29,153 nt of DNA from NCBI GenBank assembly GCA_000316135.1, contig JH993885.1, positions 18,747-47,899 on the forward strand, in the 5' to 3' direction. The stretch is from Trachipleistophora hominis (Eukaryota; Microsporidia; Pleistophoridae). Under the pieces are notes generated by a model that saw only the letters and a list, made by a program, of their open reading frames with translations, made no database searches and was not told the origin of the DNA. The position numbers were made by a program, and so were the translations under genes. Below, piece by piece: positions 15,879 through 24,860 of this stretch; position 1 is the stretch's first letter; each line of letters starts with the position of its first letter.

Positions 15879-16216
15879 ATGAATACAAGGAAGCCTGATA
15901 TTTATGATTTGGCTTTTCAATCGGACGATACAGACTGTTGACCAGGAGAGTCTGAGGTTGAACAGCTCTCTCAGACCGATGTGGACCTTTTTTTGATGGG
16001 ACAGCACGAAATGATGGCTATGTCGGGCACAACCTATTATAAGTATGGTCCTCCTCCTGAATTATACGATGCTGAGGCAGGGGAGAGAAGGAGAAAGCGT
16101 AGAAGGGAACGCAATCGGAAATATAGGGCAAAAAAAGGGCCATGAAGAAAGGGATGGCAAACGATGATCCAAGCTTGAATACAGCTGGTATCGATGATAA
16201 AGATATCAAAAACTAA
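15879..16216 (+). pseudogene. Broken small gene: in-frame TGA at codon 21 and a frame change at an A7-G3 run
   Basis: From ATG 15879 a non-AT-biased frame reads MNTRKPDIYDLAFQSDDTDC, then TGA (15939-15941). It then continues in the same frame (P-G-E-S-E-V-E-Q-L-S...) through M-G-Q-H-E-M-M-A-M-S-G and Y-Y-K-Y-G-P-P-P-E-L-Y-D-A-E. A very basic stretch of mostly Arg/Lys follows, to TGA at 16143. There a new frame begins in ATGA overlap (16142) and continues with the same Lys-rich, then acidic, character (M-K-K-G-M-A-N-D-D-P-S-L) to TAA 16214. One extra A in the A7 run (16130-16136) would fuse the two. The domain order is acidic, Tyr/Pro, basic helix, acidic tail, as in a small nuclear or RNA-associated protein. 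No family is recognised. The breaks are either mutations or assembly errors. Confidence 0.5.
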
Positions 16217-16223
16217 ATATAAA

Positions 16224-16427
16224 ATGAAAATCATAAATCGCTTGAAATTTGGTTTGAGTTTTAAAAATAATAAACTGTTTTATGCAATATATTTATTAAT
16301 CTTATTCCTTGTAATTATGGACGTGCTGGGTTTTACACGGTATACCATTTTGAAGTCATCGATCAGATTTTTCGAATATCAATCTAAAATCCACTGCAAT
16401 ATACTTCACGTTATAGGATTTTTATAA
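16224..16427 (+). CDS. Possible small membrane protein (67 aa)
   Basis: It starts eight bases after the preceding broken gene. The frame is open from 16194, but ATG 16224 (M-K-I-I-N-R-L-K-F-G) is the more natural start. One transmembrane segment (Y-A-I-Y-L-L-I-L-F-L-V-I-M-D-V-L-G-F) is followed by a mixed basic tail with one Cys. The codons are strongly AT-biased, so it may be chance. No family is recognised. Confidence 0.3.
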   Translation: MKIINRLKFGLSFKNNKLFYAIYLLILFLVIMDVLGFTRYTILKSSIRFFEYQSKIHCNILHVIGFL

Positions 16428-16945
16428 TTATGTTGCAATCAACATGTATTTAACGGACGATTTTATTCTATAAATACATATTTGGGATCGAAGCAGAAAG
16501 GAGGTGGAACTCCATGCTCTTCCAAAGCAACATTTCATGTCACCAAACAACAACAATAAAAGTCTATTTACGTTATAAGCACGACTGTATTGCATGGATA
16601 TAGAGTAAATCAGCAGAATCCCAACTTAAGATAGCGTGATTTTTGCTTTCGTATAAAATATTATTGTTAGTGATACGCATCGCTTGAACTAGTTCTCGAG
16701 ACCATTACACACAACTATTCTGAAGGATTGTATGCAGTGGATAGGTTAATGATTTATACCGGAAATGTATGGTTATATCCTTAAAAATACCCCTAACTTC
16801 TTACAACATATGATCTTAATGTACAGATAAATAAAAATAAAATTCAAGTTTATAAAATCAAAAATGGTTAATAGCCAAAACACTTGAGTTTCAAATTAAA
16901 GAAAATAACTTTTATGGTTTGTACTAAATCGCCAAAAAAGTTTAA
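16428..16945. other. Spacer with one unidentified open stretch
   Basis: At 16454-16603 the plus strand is open for 49 codons without an initial ATG (G-I-E-A-E-R-R-W-N-S-M-L-F-Q-S-N-I-S-C-H) and is less AT-rich than the surroundings; the identity is unknown. The remainder is AT-rich 3' flank of the minus-strand repeat gene. Confidence 0.35.
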
Positions 16946-18658
16946 TTAGTTAAACGGTTGATTCTGGCCTTGAAGATGTTGGTCCAAATCACGATCCAAA
17001 GTGGGATGCGGGTTTAACTGTATCGGCACCCAAAGTGGCGAGTCATACGGAAAGTCTCTGGTAAAAGTCTCTAGCATCGCAATATGTGGGCTCAATCCGG
17101 ATTGATTTACTCCCATATACGGAGACTGACTCGGATGCTGTTGATGATGACCGGGAATCGCTGATGGATATGAGTGCTGTCTTGTAAAATGAGGATTGCC
17201 AGGAACAAAATTGGGTGGTTGTTCATATGTATCTGCAGGATATCTATTATGATAGGGCCCATGTCCATGATGGATAGTTGGATATCTTGATCGATCAGAC
17301 CGAGTTCTGTAATTAGCAACTATAGAATCGTAAGAATGAGACGTACTGTTATGGACGAATGAATTCGGCGGTTGCTTATTAGATTTTTCTGGGTTTTGTG
17401 ATGAAAGATATGGGTGTTGAATATGATGATGCCTACCAGAGTAGCTATTGTGTGAGTTATATGCAGGACGAATAACTCCATAAGGTTGGAAACAACAATT
17501 ATTAGATGGTTCACTATCCACCATCGTCGAAGTATTTCCTTCAGTCGTAGTGGTTAATCCTGAACGATGAGGTTGACTAGCTTGTGGATGAAACTGATTA
17601 ACACACGGCCGACAATGATGATAGCCATGCGATGGTGCATGTGTTTGTCCCATAGTATGACGATTTCCCGGTTCTCGAACCATGTTATGCATATTGCGTT
17701 CTCCTTGCGGACCCACATGGCTATCATGTCGAACCACTTGATAACACCCGCACGTATTCGCAGATTGACACTGAGGTACATATCCATAGCCATGGGATGG
17801 TGCATGTATTTGTCCCATAGTATGATGATTTCCCGGTTCTCGAACCATGTTATGCATATTACGTTCTCCTTGCGGACCTACATGGCCATCATGTCGAACC
17901 ACTTGATAACACCCGCACGTATTCGCAGATTGACACTGAGGTACATATGCAACACCATCACGATTCGGTAAGCTGTTTTGACATTTTTTGCTAGTATGGT
18001 GCTTCCGCGCGTTCAATTTCACTTGCTCCGTAGCACTTGCACACACTACCTTTTTATTATTTTCGCTACTTTGTCCACTAGAGCGCTGAGAACTGGAGCC
18101 TTCGATTTTATGACCGCCATATGTATGTGTCTGGTTTCCATTACCAGTCAGAGCAGCTGAGTGAGGCTTTTCCTTATGTAGTCTTTGTGTATCTTTCACT
18201 GTATTATCCTGATTAACAGCAAAACTATGAGATAGCGATTTATTTCGTAAAACAAACCCGTATTTTTTATCCAATTCCCATTGATTTTCCGAACCATCAC
18301 CGGTTAATTCCGTTCTTGTTGTTGAGGTGCTTGGGTGTGAAACTGACCTTCGCAGCAAAAATTGCCGGGATAAGTACATATCTTCCGCGGGCCCTTCTTT
18401 TTCAGAATGTTGTACTTCTGTTTTCTTCCTGGACACATTCGTGTTTTTACTTGAATAGTGTTCTTTCTTATATTTTGCTTTTTCTCCACACCCAACACCT
18501 ACATTTGTTTTGGCTTTAGATACTTCTGGTGATGGTGGTGGTGGTGGTGGTGGTGATTGAGCTACCTGCTCATCATAATCTGGTCGCTTATTATTCTCAT
18601 TATTTGTCTGGTCAGAAGCATCACTATCCGAATCAACAAATGCTTTTGATTGAGTCAT
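16946..18658 (-). CDS. His/Gln/Pro/Ser-rich repeat protein, C-terminal part (secreted; continues across assembly gap)
   Basis: This is the main body (570 codons) of a gene that almost certainly starts at 19041 beyond the N run. Order of regions: acidic Ser/Asp segment; a run of seven Pro; Lys/Ser-rich region; two tandem 55-residue repeats (17618-17947) each with Y-V-P-Q-C-Q-S-A-N-T-C-G-C-Y; then a long His/Pro/Tyr/Ser/Asn/Gln-rich tail with C-R-P-C and C-C motifs and many H-H pairs. No enzyme domain is present. With the signal peptide encoded at 19041, this looks like a structural extracellular protein. If the organism is a microsporidian, a spore-wall or polar-tube component is a reasonable guess (inference). 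Composition is far less AT-rich than the spacers. The ATG at 18656-18658 merely abuts the Ns and is probably internal. Confidence 0.75.
   Translation of the reverse strand: MTQSKAFVDSDSDASDQTNNENNKRPDYDEQVAQSPPPPPPPSPEVSKAKTNVGVGCGEKAKYKKEHYSSKNTNVSRKKTEVQHSEKEGPAEDMYLSRQFLLRRSVSHPSTSTTRTELTGDGSENQWELDKKYGFVLRNKSLSHSFAVNQDNTVKDTQRLHKEKPHSAALTGNGNQTHTYGGHKIEGSSSQRSSGQSSENNKKVVCASATEQVKLNARKHHTSKKCQNSLPNRDGVAYVPQCQSANTCGCYQVVRHDGHVGPQGERNMHNMVREPGNHHTMGQIHAPSHGYGYVPQCQSANTCGCYQVVRHDSHVGPQGERNMHNMVREPGNRHTMGQTHAPSHGYHHCRPCVNQFHPQASQPHRSGLTTTTEGNTSTMVDSEPSNNCCFQPYGVIRPAYNSHNSYSGRHHHIQHPYLSSQNPEKSNKQPPNSFVHNSTSHSYDSIVANYRTRSDRSRYPTIHHGHGPYHNRYPADTYEQPPNFVPGNPHFTRQHSYPSAIPGHHQQHPSQSPYMGVNQSGLSPHIAMLETFTRDFPYDSPLWVPIQLNPHPTLDRDLDQHLQGQNQPFN
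17618..17947 (-). repeat. Two tandem 165-bp coding repeats (55 residues each)
   Basis: Units 17947-17783 and 17782-17618 are in perfect phase and nearly identical; I count four amino-acid differences (Gly/Ser, His/Arg, Ile/Thr, and Gly/His at the last position). Each has a C-x6-C-x-C cluster and ends A-P-S-H-G-Y. The high identity implies recent duplication or gene conversion. Unit number may vary between strains. Confidence 0.9.
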
Positions 18659-18746
18659 NNNNNNNNNNNNNNNNNNNNNNNNNNNNNNNNNNNNNNNNNN
18701 NNNNNNNNNNNNNNNNNNNNNNNNNNNNNNNNNNNNNNNNNNNNNN
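18659..18746. other. Assembly gap (88 N)
   Basis: The run of N lies inside the repeat-protein gene. As given, its length puts the two flanking minus-strand frames out of phase. A true length of 3n+2 (for example 86 or 89) would make one continuous frame. Confidence 0.95.
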
Positions 18747-19041
18747 GAGTATGGTAAATTTGAATAGATTTTTTCGAAGTATTTGTAGATGATGTTGAAT
18801 CCCTACTATCATCTTCCGAGCTATAAATTGATACCGTATCTTGTGATTTGCTTGTTTTACTTTCTTTCGTCAGTTCAATAGCGGACTGACTTCTTTCATC
18901 ATCAAATAATACATTACCATCATAAGCCTGCTCACTACAAAAAGAATCATGATCAGAACACAAAAGATGGCAGAAAAAAATGATCGATAATAACATGTGC
19001 TGGATGCGACAAAAAATTTTATTTTTATAGCTGTTTGCCAT
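18747..19041 (-). CDS. N-terminal part of the His-rich secreted repeat protein (signal peptide)
   Basis: The ATG at 19041 opens 98 codons that run into the gap. Residues 1-29 form a signal peptide: basic M-A-N-S-Y-K-N-K start, hydrophobic core M-L-L-S-I-I-F-F-C-H-L-L-C, and cleavage likely near S-D-H-D. The following 65 residues are acidic and Ser/Thr-rich (S-S-E-D-D-S-R-D-S-T-S-S-T), the same character as the first residues after the gap (D-S-D-S-D-A-S-D). I therefore treat 16946-19041 as one gene of about 700 codons. No family is recognised. Confidence 0.75.
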
Positions 19042-19192
19042 AAAAGTACATTATCCCGAGGTGTTAAAAATGATACATGTTAAATAAGGAAGAATATGAA
19101 ATCGAATTAAATCTTTATAAAATCAAATTATTCAAAAATAATGACTAGCTTATCATCTATCTCAGCCAAGAAACAAGAATGCTTTTAATATA

Positions 19193-19345
19193 ATGAATGG
19201 CAAAAAACGCTTTTATCGAAAAAATGAATTGATGCGCTTATTTCTCATGGTTCAACCCGAATTTGGAACTTATGGTCTGATGAACCGTTCAACAAATTGT
19301 AACCGTTGGTTTCTGCACAAACTACCCAGTTGTAAAACACATTAA
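19193..19345 (+). CDS. Possible small basic protein (50 aa)
   Basis: The ORF runs from ATG to TAA and is less AT-biased than the flanks. The product is basic and aromatic (M-N-G-K-K-R-F-Y-R-K-N-E-L-M-R-L-F-L-M-V), with P-E-F-G-T-Y-G in the middle and C-N-R-W-F...C at the end. There is no signal peptide and no match I recognise. It lies divergently upstream of the repeat-protein gene. Confidence 0.3.
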   Translation: MNGKKRFYRKNELMRLFLMVQPEFGTYGLMNRSTNCNRWFLHKLPSCKTH

Positions 19346-19488
19346 TATTTCATAATTTCCAATTTTCCGTGTATCAGTATTATTTTGTTTTTAAAAATTT
19401 TTATAGAAATGATTTTCAAACATATCAATTTCCAAATTCAGTAGTTTGTTAAACCAACCAAAAATTAGAAATCGATTCTTAAAAAACC

Positions 19489-19593
19489 ATGAACTACAAA
19501 AATAGCAAACGTTCGTCTATTACATACCTATTCACGTTTACGTTCTATGCTAGAATGGTCATCAATGCCAGTAACGAAGAAACTTTACAATAG
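19489..19593 (+). CDS. Short ORF with signal peptide (34 aa), possibly truncated
   Basis: From the ATG it reads M-N-Y-K-N-S-K-R-S-S-I-T-Y-L-F-T-F-T-F-Y, then A-R-M-V-I-N-A with a plausible cleavage site, then S-N-E-E-T-L-Q and TAG. That is a complete secretory leader with almost no mature protein, so it looks like the 5' end of a gene cut short by a stop. GTGAGT follows two bases after the stop; if the TAG were an error this could be an exon boundary. Confidence 0.3.
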   Translation: MNYKNSKRSSITYLFTFTFYARMVINASNEETLQ

Positions 19594-21061
19594 CGGTGAG
19601 TAATTACAATTAATGCTATGTATGATATTGATACACGTAATCCTTTATTTTATTATATTCTACACGAATGTATGTAGATATCTGCGTTTTTGAGCAATTA
19701 TTATTTTTGGGGAAAATATGTATTCAACATTAATCATCAAAATAAAATATTTATGATTATATTTTAACGACCTGTGGGCTTTTATAGCAGCGAAGTCGTC
19801 TTTTAATTTTTCTCAATCATGCACAGAGTTGCAGTAGCACGTGTAAGTTGAACTTCTATTAACATACTTGTATAACAAGAGAAGTCCTTTGTAGAATAAA
19901 GATAAACTTTCGAATACATGTTATTTTCAAATAGTAATGAAGTATCTCTATTTCTTCTCTGAAAGTCGACTTGTTACAATGAGCATGTAAACCTCTATTG
20001 GTCTCACCATGTACAAGATTTGCAGTGATGCTCTGTTTCAGCGTATCAGAATGGTATATTGTTGTTGGATGTGTGGCAATAAATAAACATTTCTAAAAAA
20101 ATACAAGTGTTTTTCCAGCGAAGGACTAAACAAGGAAATGTTTTCCGAATTGCATTCACGACACTTTCGGCGATATAAAATTAATTTATTCTACGGTTTA
20201 GTTTATTCACATAAAAAATACACTAAATTAATCATTAAATCGTCTTTGAAATTAATATTAAGTTATCTCGTGACCTAACACAGTTTTTCGACCAAAATAC
20301 GTTTATAGATATATTTAACCGCATTTTATGATTTAACATGTTGAAAATGCTCATATAAATGTTGAATCTCATTATTGACCCGTTTTAATATCAATCATTA
20401 CGAATCAAAATTTCATTTGTAATTTTAAACAGGTGATAGGAGTAAATAATGTTCGATTTGTGATCAATCATTTTTACAATGTCACAATTTATCTATAAAT
20501 TGTAGTTTCATTTCTAATTCTACAGATGCTGACCATCATTAGGCTGTCACACATAAGTCCCCCGAAAATATGTGAGATATTTGCTGGTTTTGTATCTTTT
20601 AGTACTTATAATATTGAATTATCATTAAATATTTTTGTAAGCAAAAGATTACAGCCTTATATTAACTAAAAACCAATGTTTACCTGAATCAATTTTAGTC
20701 AAAAATTTTACAACTATTTACAAAAAGAATGACAATTAACCCGAAATATCCATTAAATAGACAAATATTAACCATTAATTTGTTCTGTTTTCCACAATTT
20801 ATCCGTTGAGAAACAGATGTTTTTTTACATTTAGGAATACAAAAATTAACCACGTCACCACGAATTATAGTTTATGTTTTAGCCGCGATACGTAAATGGA
20901 CCTTCTCTGTGAGATATTTATTTAATTTGTTCATTACATCATCACCAAATATGTACAATCGTACAAAACATCAAAAATGATGAGATTGCAAGTGTGTTTC
21001 AACGTTTAAGAGAGCATGAATCATTGGTGAGAATATCTCTCGAAAAAATATAAATGCTACA

Positions 21062-21427
21062 ATGGCTCGTATGTTAATGAATCTGGGACTTTGTTTCTAC
21101 TCACTAATATTGGCAATATATGGCAAATCTATAGTTGATAATTTGAGATCGAAATATGACATTGAACAAATCGACGGAAGTAACAGAATAGAAGAATCCA
21201 ACCTGGCCGATAAGAAAAATGAAGAGGAGAAGGATGGAAAGTACGTGTACACTTTATGTGATGAAAAAGGTACTGAACCGGATACTTTTGAAATAAGGAA
21301 AGAAGAGGGAACGAAGGAAGATAGGAATAAGAAACAAGATAAATTTACTTACACAGTGTGCGACGAAGACAGCATGGAGAAATCAAACCAAGTGCACGGC
21401 AATCAAGGTAAAACAGATGTTTACTAA
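21062..21427 (+). CDS. Small secreted acidic protein with an internal YTxCDE repeat (121 aa)
   Basis: The ATG at 21062 is followed by a clear signal peptide (residues 1-21: L-M-N-L-G-L-C-F-Y-S-L-I-L-A-I-Y-G). The mature part is very hydrophilic and rich in Lys, Glu and Asp. It holds two copies of a motif 34 residues apart: K-D-G-K-Y-V-Y-T-L-C-D-E-K-G (57-70) and K-Q-D-K-F-T-Y-T-V-C-D-E-D-S (91-104). Each copy has one Cys, the only cysteines of the mature protein, so one disulfide, or dimerisation, is possible. No membrane segment or anchor is seen. An orphan of unknown role; for an intracellular parasite, export to the host interface is a reasonable inference. Confidence 0.7.
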   Translation: MARMLMNLGLCFYSLILAIYGKSIVDNLRSKYDIEQIDGSNRIEESNLADKKNEEEKDGKYVYTLCDEKGTEPDTFEIRKEEGTKEDRNKKQDKFTYTVCDEDSMEKSNQVHGNQGKTDVY

Positions 21428-23219
21428 ATAATATATATTTGTACTTATTGTTTACTCAACATTTACAGTCATACATTTACAGTCATTTTTTTACAACTTT
21501 CATGTTCAGGTCAATGAATATTTCAAGTCAATGTTTCACAAAATGTGGGAACTAGCCATTTTAAATATTGGAAAGAAAATTTTTGAGTTTTAATAAACAA
21601 ACGCGTTTTAACTAAATCAACGATATGATTTACAACAACATAAAAATTGTATTAAAGCCACAAAAAGTAAAGTTATAGGAATAAAATAACGGATAGCTAC
21701 GCATTTCAACAAAATTCGGATTATCAATTTACCGGAGTAATAAAAAATAAAAACATGATTACTAGGTACCCTAATTATAGGTCTTGTATTCTGATTGTAT
21801 CCAGCATTTTTGGCGTGCTTTACGTATCAAATAAGTTTAAATATGTTTAAATTTGGTTTGTCCTAGAACATATTTTGGGATGATCTCACTAATAGAAACA
21901 AGCACATATTTGAAACTCCTGACATGTAAAACAATTATCGTAACAGCAATTAGAAAAAATACCTGTCATCATCTTCAAAAATGATTGAAGCAAAGCTTTT
22001 AATACAATATTTAACACGAAGGTGTTGTTAGCTTAAATACTGTGGTTTATATGTCAATATTGTAAATAACTCTTAAAGGCCACAAAAATGGATGTTCAGG
22101 AATAACTTACCTGCATTTTTTTACGATTTTTTCTAATAACCGATGCTGTCAATAAAGCTGATCAATTGAACATAAAGGCTTAAAGCCTTTCGATTGTGAA
22201 TAGACCATTACACACAATAAATAAAACCACTTAAAAAGAAAACTACAAAATAATTTAAGGTCTATATTTTTGGTATTACATTTTTAACTATGAGTTGTAA
22301 ATACAACAAGTGCAAACTTTAAAAAGACATTTTATATGTGTAGTTACACGGTTAGAAAACATTTTAATACTAAAAAACGTATCAAATTACACATGCAGCA
22401 AAGTTATCATGATAAACCAAGGCCAGTCATGAAACGACATTTTCTTTCCAAAACCTGTTTAATTACTATTATGGTCATTCTACTCTCCTAGCACACTGAT
22501 GTTCACATCCTAAAAACAACAATTACTTTCCATGTTAGCCATTGTTTGTGAAGATGAGGCACCAGTAAGATTTTATAATAACAATGATAAGCATATGTAC
22601 ACCAAAAAAATTTGTATTAATACACGTTTTACGAGATTAACATCTAAACGAATCAAATATTCCATAAAATGCATTTGCATTCTGCAAAACGATGGATAGT
22701 TTTGCAATGCAACAATTAACCAGGTATTTATACCAGTAGCATGAGGTTATATACAAAGATATAATCTATTAAAACGATTTTCTTTATCTAAAAATATAAA
22801 TCTTTCCTGATGGCGGTATAAATGATTCGTTCAACTTGTTTTAGATTATTAAAACATACAAAACCTGTCATTGACTCCACCAACAGTGATAAATACGCCG
22901 AATTATGATAAGATATTTTTCAGATTGTTGTGTAGGTTATAGCATAGGGTTATTTCATCATAATAAGAAACAACTCTAACCATTCATATTCTAATTGATA
23001 GTTTGATTAATAATTAACGTTTAAATATTTATATTATTCTTAGTAATTCATCGTTTAAGTAAAAGTTGCACCACGCTGTTAGACACGTTCATAAATTGTG
23101 CCATACTCCAGTAAAAAAAATATTCTAAAATCGTAATAAGACAGTTTTCTGGTTCTTAGCAAACGCTAAAGCAGTAGAACGATTGCAAATACCAGCCTCT
23201 CTATTAAATAAAGTATAAT
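21428..23219. other. Long AT-rich spacer
   Basis: It starts with a perfect 14-bp tandem duplication (ACATTTACAGTCAT at 21459-21472 and 21473-21486). A stop-bounded plus frame at 21434-21592 contains N-F-H-V-Q-V-N-E-Y-F-K, only faintly like the H-P-Q-x-N-G region of integrases. A minus frame near 22787-22912 (Y-L-S-L-L-V-E-S-M-T-G-F-V-C-F-N-N-L-K-Q) is open for about 41 codons. Neither is convincing. No gene is seen. Confidence 0.4.
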
Positions 23220-24860
23220 TTAACATTTCACCTTCTCATCTTCCTCAATATCCTTGATTATTTCGTCCAGTTCGCTGTGTACCCGATCCTTAACTTTTCC
23301 AGTCCCACTTACAATTCTAAGAACATCGATTATAAGATTTGTATTGCCCAGTATATCAACATGGCCAGCTGAACTTGGTCCACCTCGCAAATCTTTCAAG
23401 ATATTTACAGGTCTGTGCCTATACTCCCTCACAATAGTTTGAACGTTGCTCGGGTTGATACTTTTGTTTTTCCATCCCTTCCGCCCCATATATCCCAAAG
23501 AAATCAGGGGAACTGTTCCATCTCCATTGACCACGAATACTCCATTCTTACATCTCATATCCTCGTCATATGCATCCCTGTCAATAAAATACGGTATTCC
23601 CCTGTTATTAAGCGTTTTTCCTGCCGTTTTATAGCAATAACCACCCTCAGTCTCACTGTCTATACCATACAATGAATAGATCGTCAGATTTGGAGCATCT
23701 GGTAGACGCGTCTGAGTAGGATCAAAGTACTTTATCCTTGTGATATCACGTCCAAGAAGAACCTTGACAAAATGAATTACCTGTTCAACATAAATACCCG
23801 CCTTGCTATCTGTAAATTTGACCAGCGGAACATCGTCTTTTCTGTCCTTGCTTTCCTGCTTTGGCTGCTCTTGCGCTTGATCCTTCTGATCATCTTTCTT
23901 TAGTGTCCGGCCTATAAAATGCTTCCATATTTTGTTTGTGCCTTTAGGCAGCAAATTCATGACACTTTCCCAATTTCTGAGCAGAATGGCACGTTCTGAC
24001 TGCGAAAAAAAAATTTTTAAAAAATTAAATCGCGAGGTGTTCTGCACTCCCCAGTCTCCTGATATTATCGCCGTAAATGATCGAGGAACGCCCAACTGTG
24101 GCGCTGCTATGTTAACAAGTCCTTGGAGGTGCTGATCGCACCATCCCTTTTCTTTCTCCTCAACCCAATGCATCATATGATGCGCAATCACTGCACCCAT
24201 GGAATGGCTCAGTATTACGACCTTTTCGTTGTGTATTCGGCGCAACATCTCAACTTCGTTCTTCAAGCGAGTAAAAAACGCATCGCGCTGTTCCAACTGC
24301 TCGAACGAAATTCGCCAGTCATATGGAAACACGACTAGCGAGTTGCTGTCGTAATTGAGCAGTGAAAGACTTCGAATAATTTTTGACCACACCCAGTATC
24401 CCGGCAACATGTGTGAGCATGATTCAAGTCCTTTACATGCACGTACTTTTATGTTCTCGGGATCTTTTCCGTTGCTCTTTAACTTTAAATGGGACAGAAA
24501 CGATGCCTTGTCCATCAGCATGTGCCTCAGCCCATCAAGGGAACCCCACACCTTCTTGAAACACAAATCTTGATCGTGACTGTTCCATATTTCCAGATGA
24601 GAAGATGCAAAACCAGGAATGATGATTACCGGATGTTTTTTCGTTCCACCTAGCTCTTTGATCACATTTGAAGGGATCGGCTCCGCCTCGTTTTCGTTGA
24701 TTTTTATCAGCCCGATCAGATTTTCGAGCGTGTCCAGCTTAGACGAAATTATTTTTAGCGCATCCTGCATTTTTAACGTCCTTGTTTGGTAGAAAACGAA
24801 CATTATTATAGACATGGATACCAACGCTATAATGATGTGATGGCTGATTGTTAGTTTCAT
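23220..24860 (-). CDS. Phospholipid:diacylglycerol acyltransferase-like enzyme (LCAT/PDAT family)
   Basis: This lumenal alpha/beta-hydrolase transfers an acyl chain from phospholipid to diacylglycerol (PDAT) or sterol (LCAT). ATG 24860 gives 546 aa; the frame extends three codons further to a GTG. Residues 9-25 are a signal-anchor, giving type II ER topology as in yeast Lro1. Marks: P-G-F-A-S-S-H-L-E at 82-90 (lid/oxyanion P-G-x-x-x-S-x-L-E); V-W-x-S-L at 104; P-Y-D-W-R at 179-183; nucleophile elbow S-H-S-M-G with Ser 220; A-P-x-L-G-V-P near 253-259; Y-G-I-D-S-E-T-E-G-G-Y-x-Y at 398-410; G-D-G-T-V-P with Asp 447; A-G-H-V-D-I-L-G with His 500. The catalytic triad is complete. The elbow begins with Ser where the family usually has Gly. 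A charged insertion lies at 321-345. Domain order favours PDAT over LCAT. Confidence 0.88.
   Translation of the reverse strand: MKLTISHHIIIALVSMSIIMFVFYQTRTLKMQDALKIISSKLDTLENLIGLIKINENEAEPIPSNVIKELGGTKKHPVIIIPGFASSHLEIWNSHDQDLCFKKVWGSLDGLRHMLMDKASFLSHLKLKSNGKDPENIKVRACKGLESCSHMLPGYWVWSKIIRSLSLLNYDSNSLVVFPYDWRISFEQLEQRDAFFTRLKNEVEMLRRIHNEKVVILSHSMGAVIAHHMMHWVEEKEKGWCDQHLQGLVNIAAPQLGVPRSFTAIISGDWGVQNTSRFNFLKIFFSQSERAILLRNWESVMNLLPKGTNKIWKHFIGRTLKKDDQKDQAQEQPKQESKDRKDDVPLVKFTDSKAGIYVEQVIHFVKVLLGRDITRIKYFDPTQTRLPDAPNLTIYSLYGIDSETEGGYCYKTAGKTLNNRGIPYFIDRDAYDEDMRCKNGVFVVNGDGTVPLISLGYMGRKGWKNKSINPSNVQTIVREYRHRPVNILKDLRGGPSSAGHVDILGNTNLIIDVLRIVSGTGKVKDRVHSELDEIIKDIEEDEKVKC

Larger units (their letters stand above)
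19042..21061. other. Two-kilobase AT-rich spacer with two short plus-strand ORFs near its left end
   Basis: Besides the frames at 19193-19345 and 19489-19593 (separate entries), a 25-codon frame near 20010-20085 ends C-C-W-M-C-G-N-K just before AATAAATAAA. From 20100 to 21060 I see only AT-rich sequence with dense stops. The last 100 bases should hold the promoter of the gene at 21062. Confidence 0.45.

Noticed and set aside
15939..15941. TGA as selenocysteine
   Set aside because: A Cys precedes it, but no SECIS-like element is evident and no selenoprotein family is recognised; mutation or error is simpler.
17567..17971. 134-codon plus-strand ORF
   Set aside because: It is a shadow of the minus-strand 165-bp repeats; its own internal repetition comes from them.
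19241..19320. tRNA-like GGTTCAACCC
   Set aside because: No matching acceptor, D or anticodon arms could be folded around it.
22081..22116. ATGCAG followed by GTAAGT on the minus strand, like a first-codon intron of microsporidian ribosomal genes
   Set aside because: Downstream AGs lead only to immediate stops; no second exon could be found.
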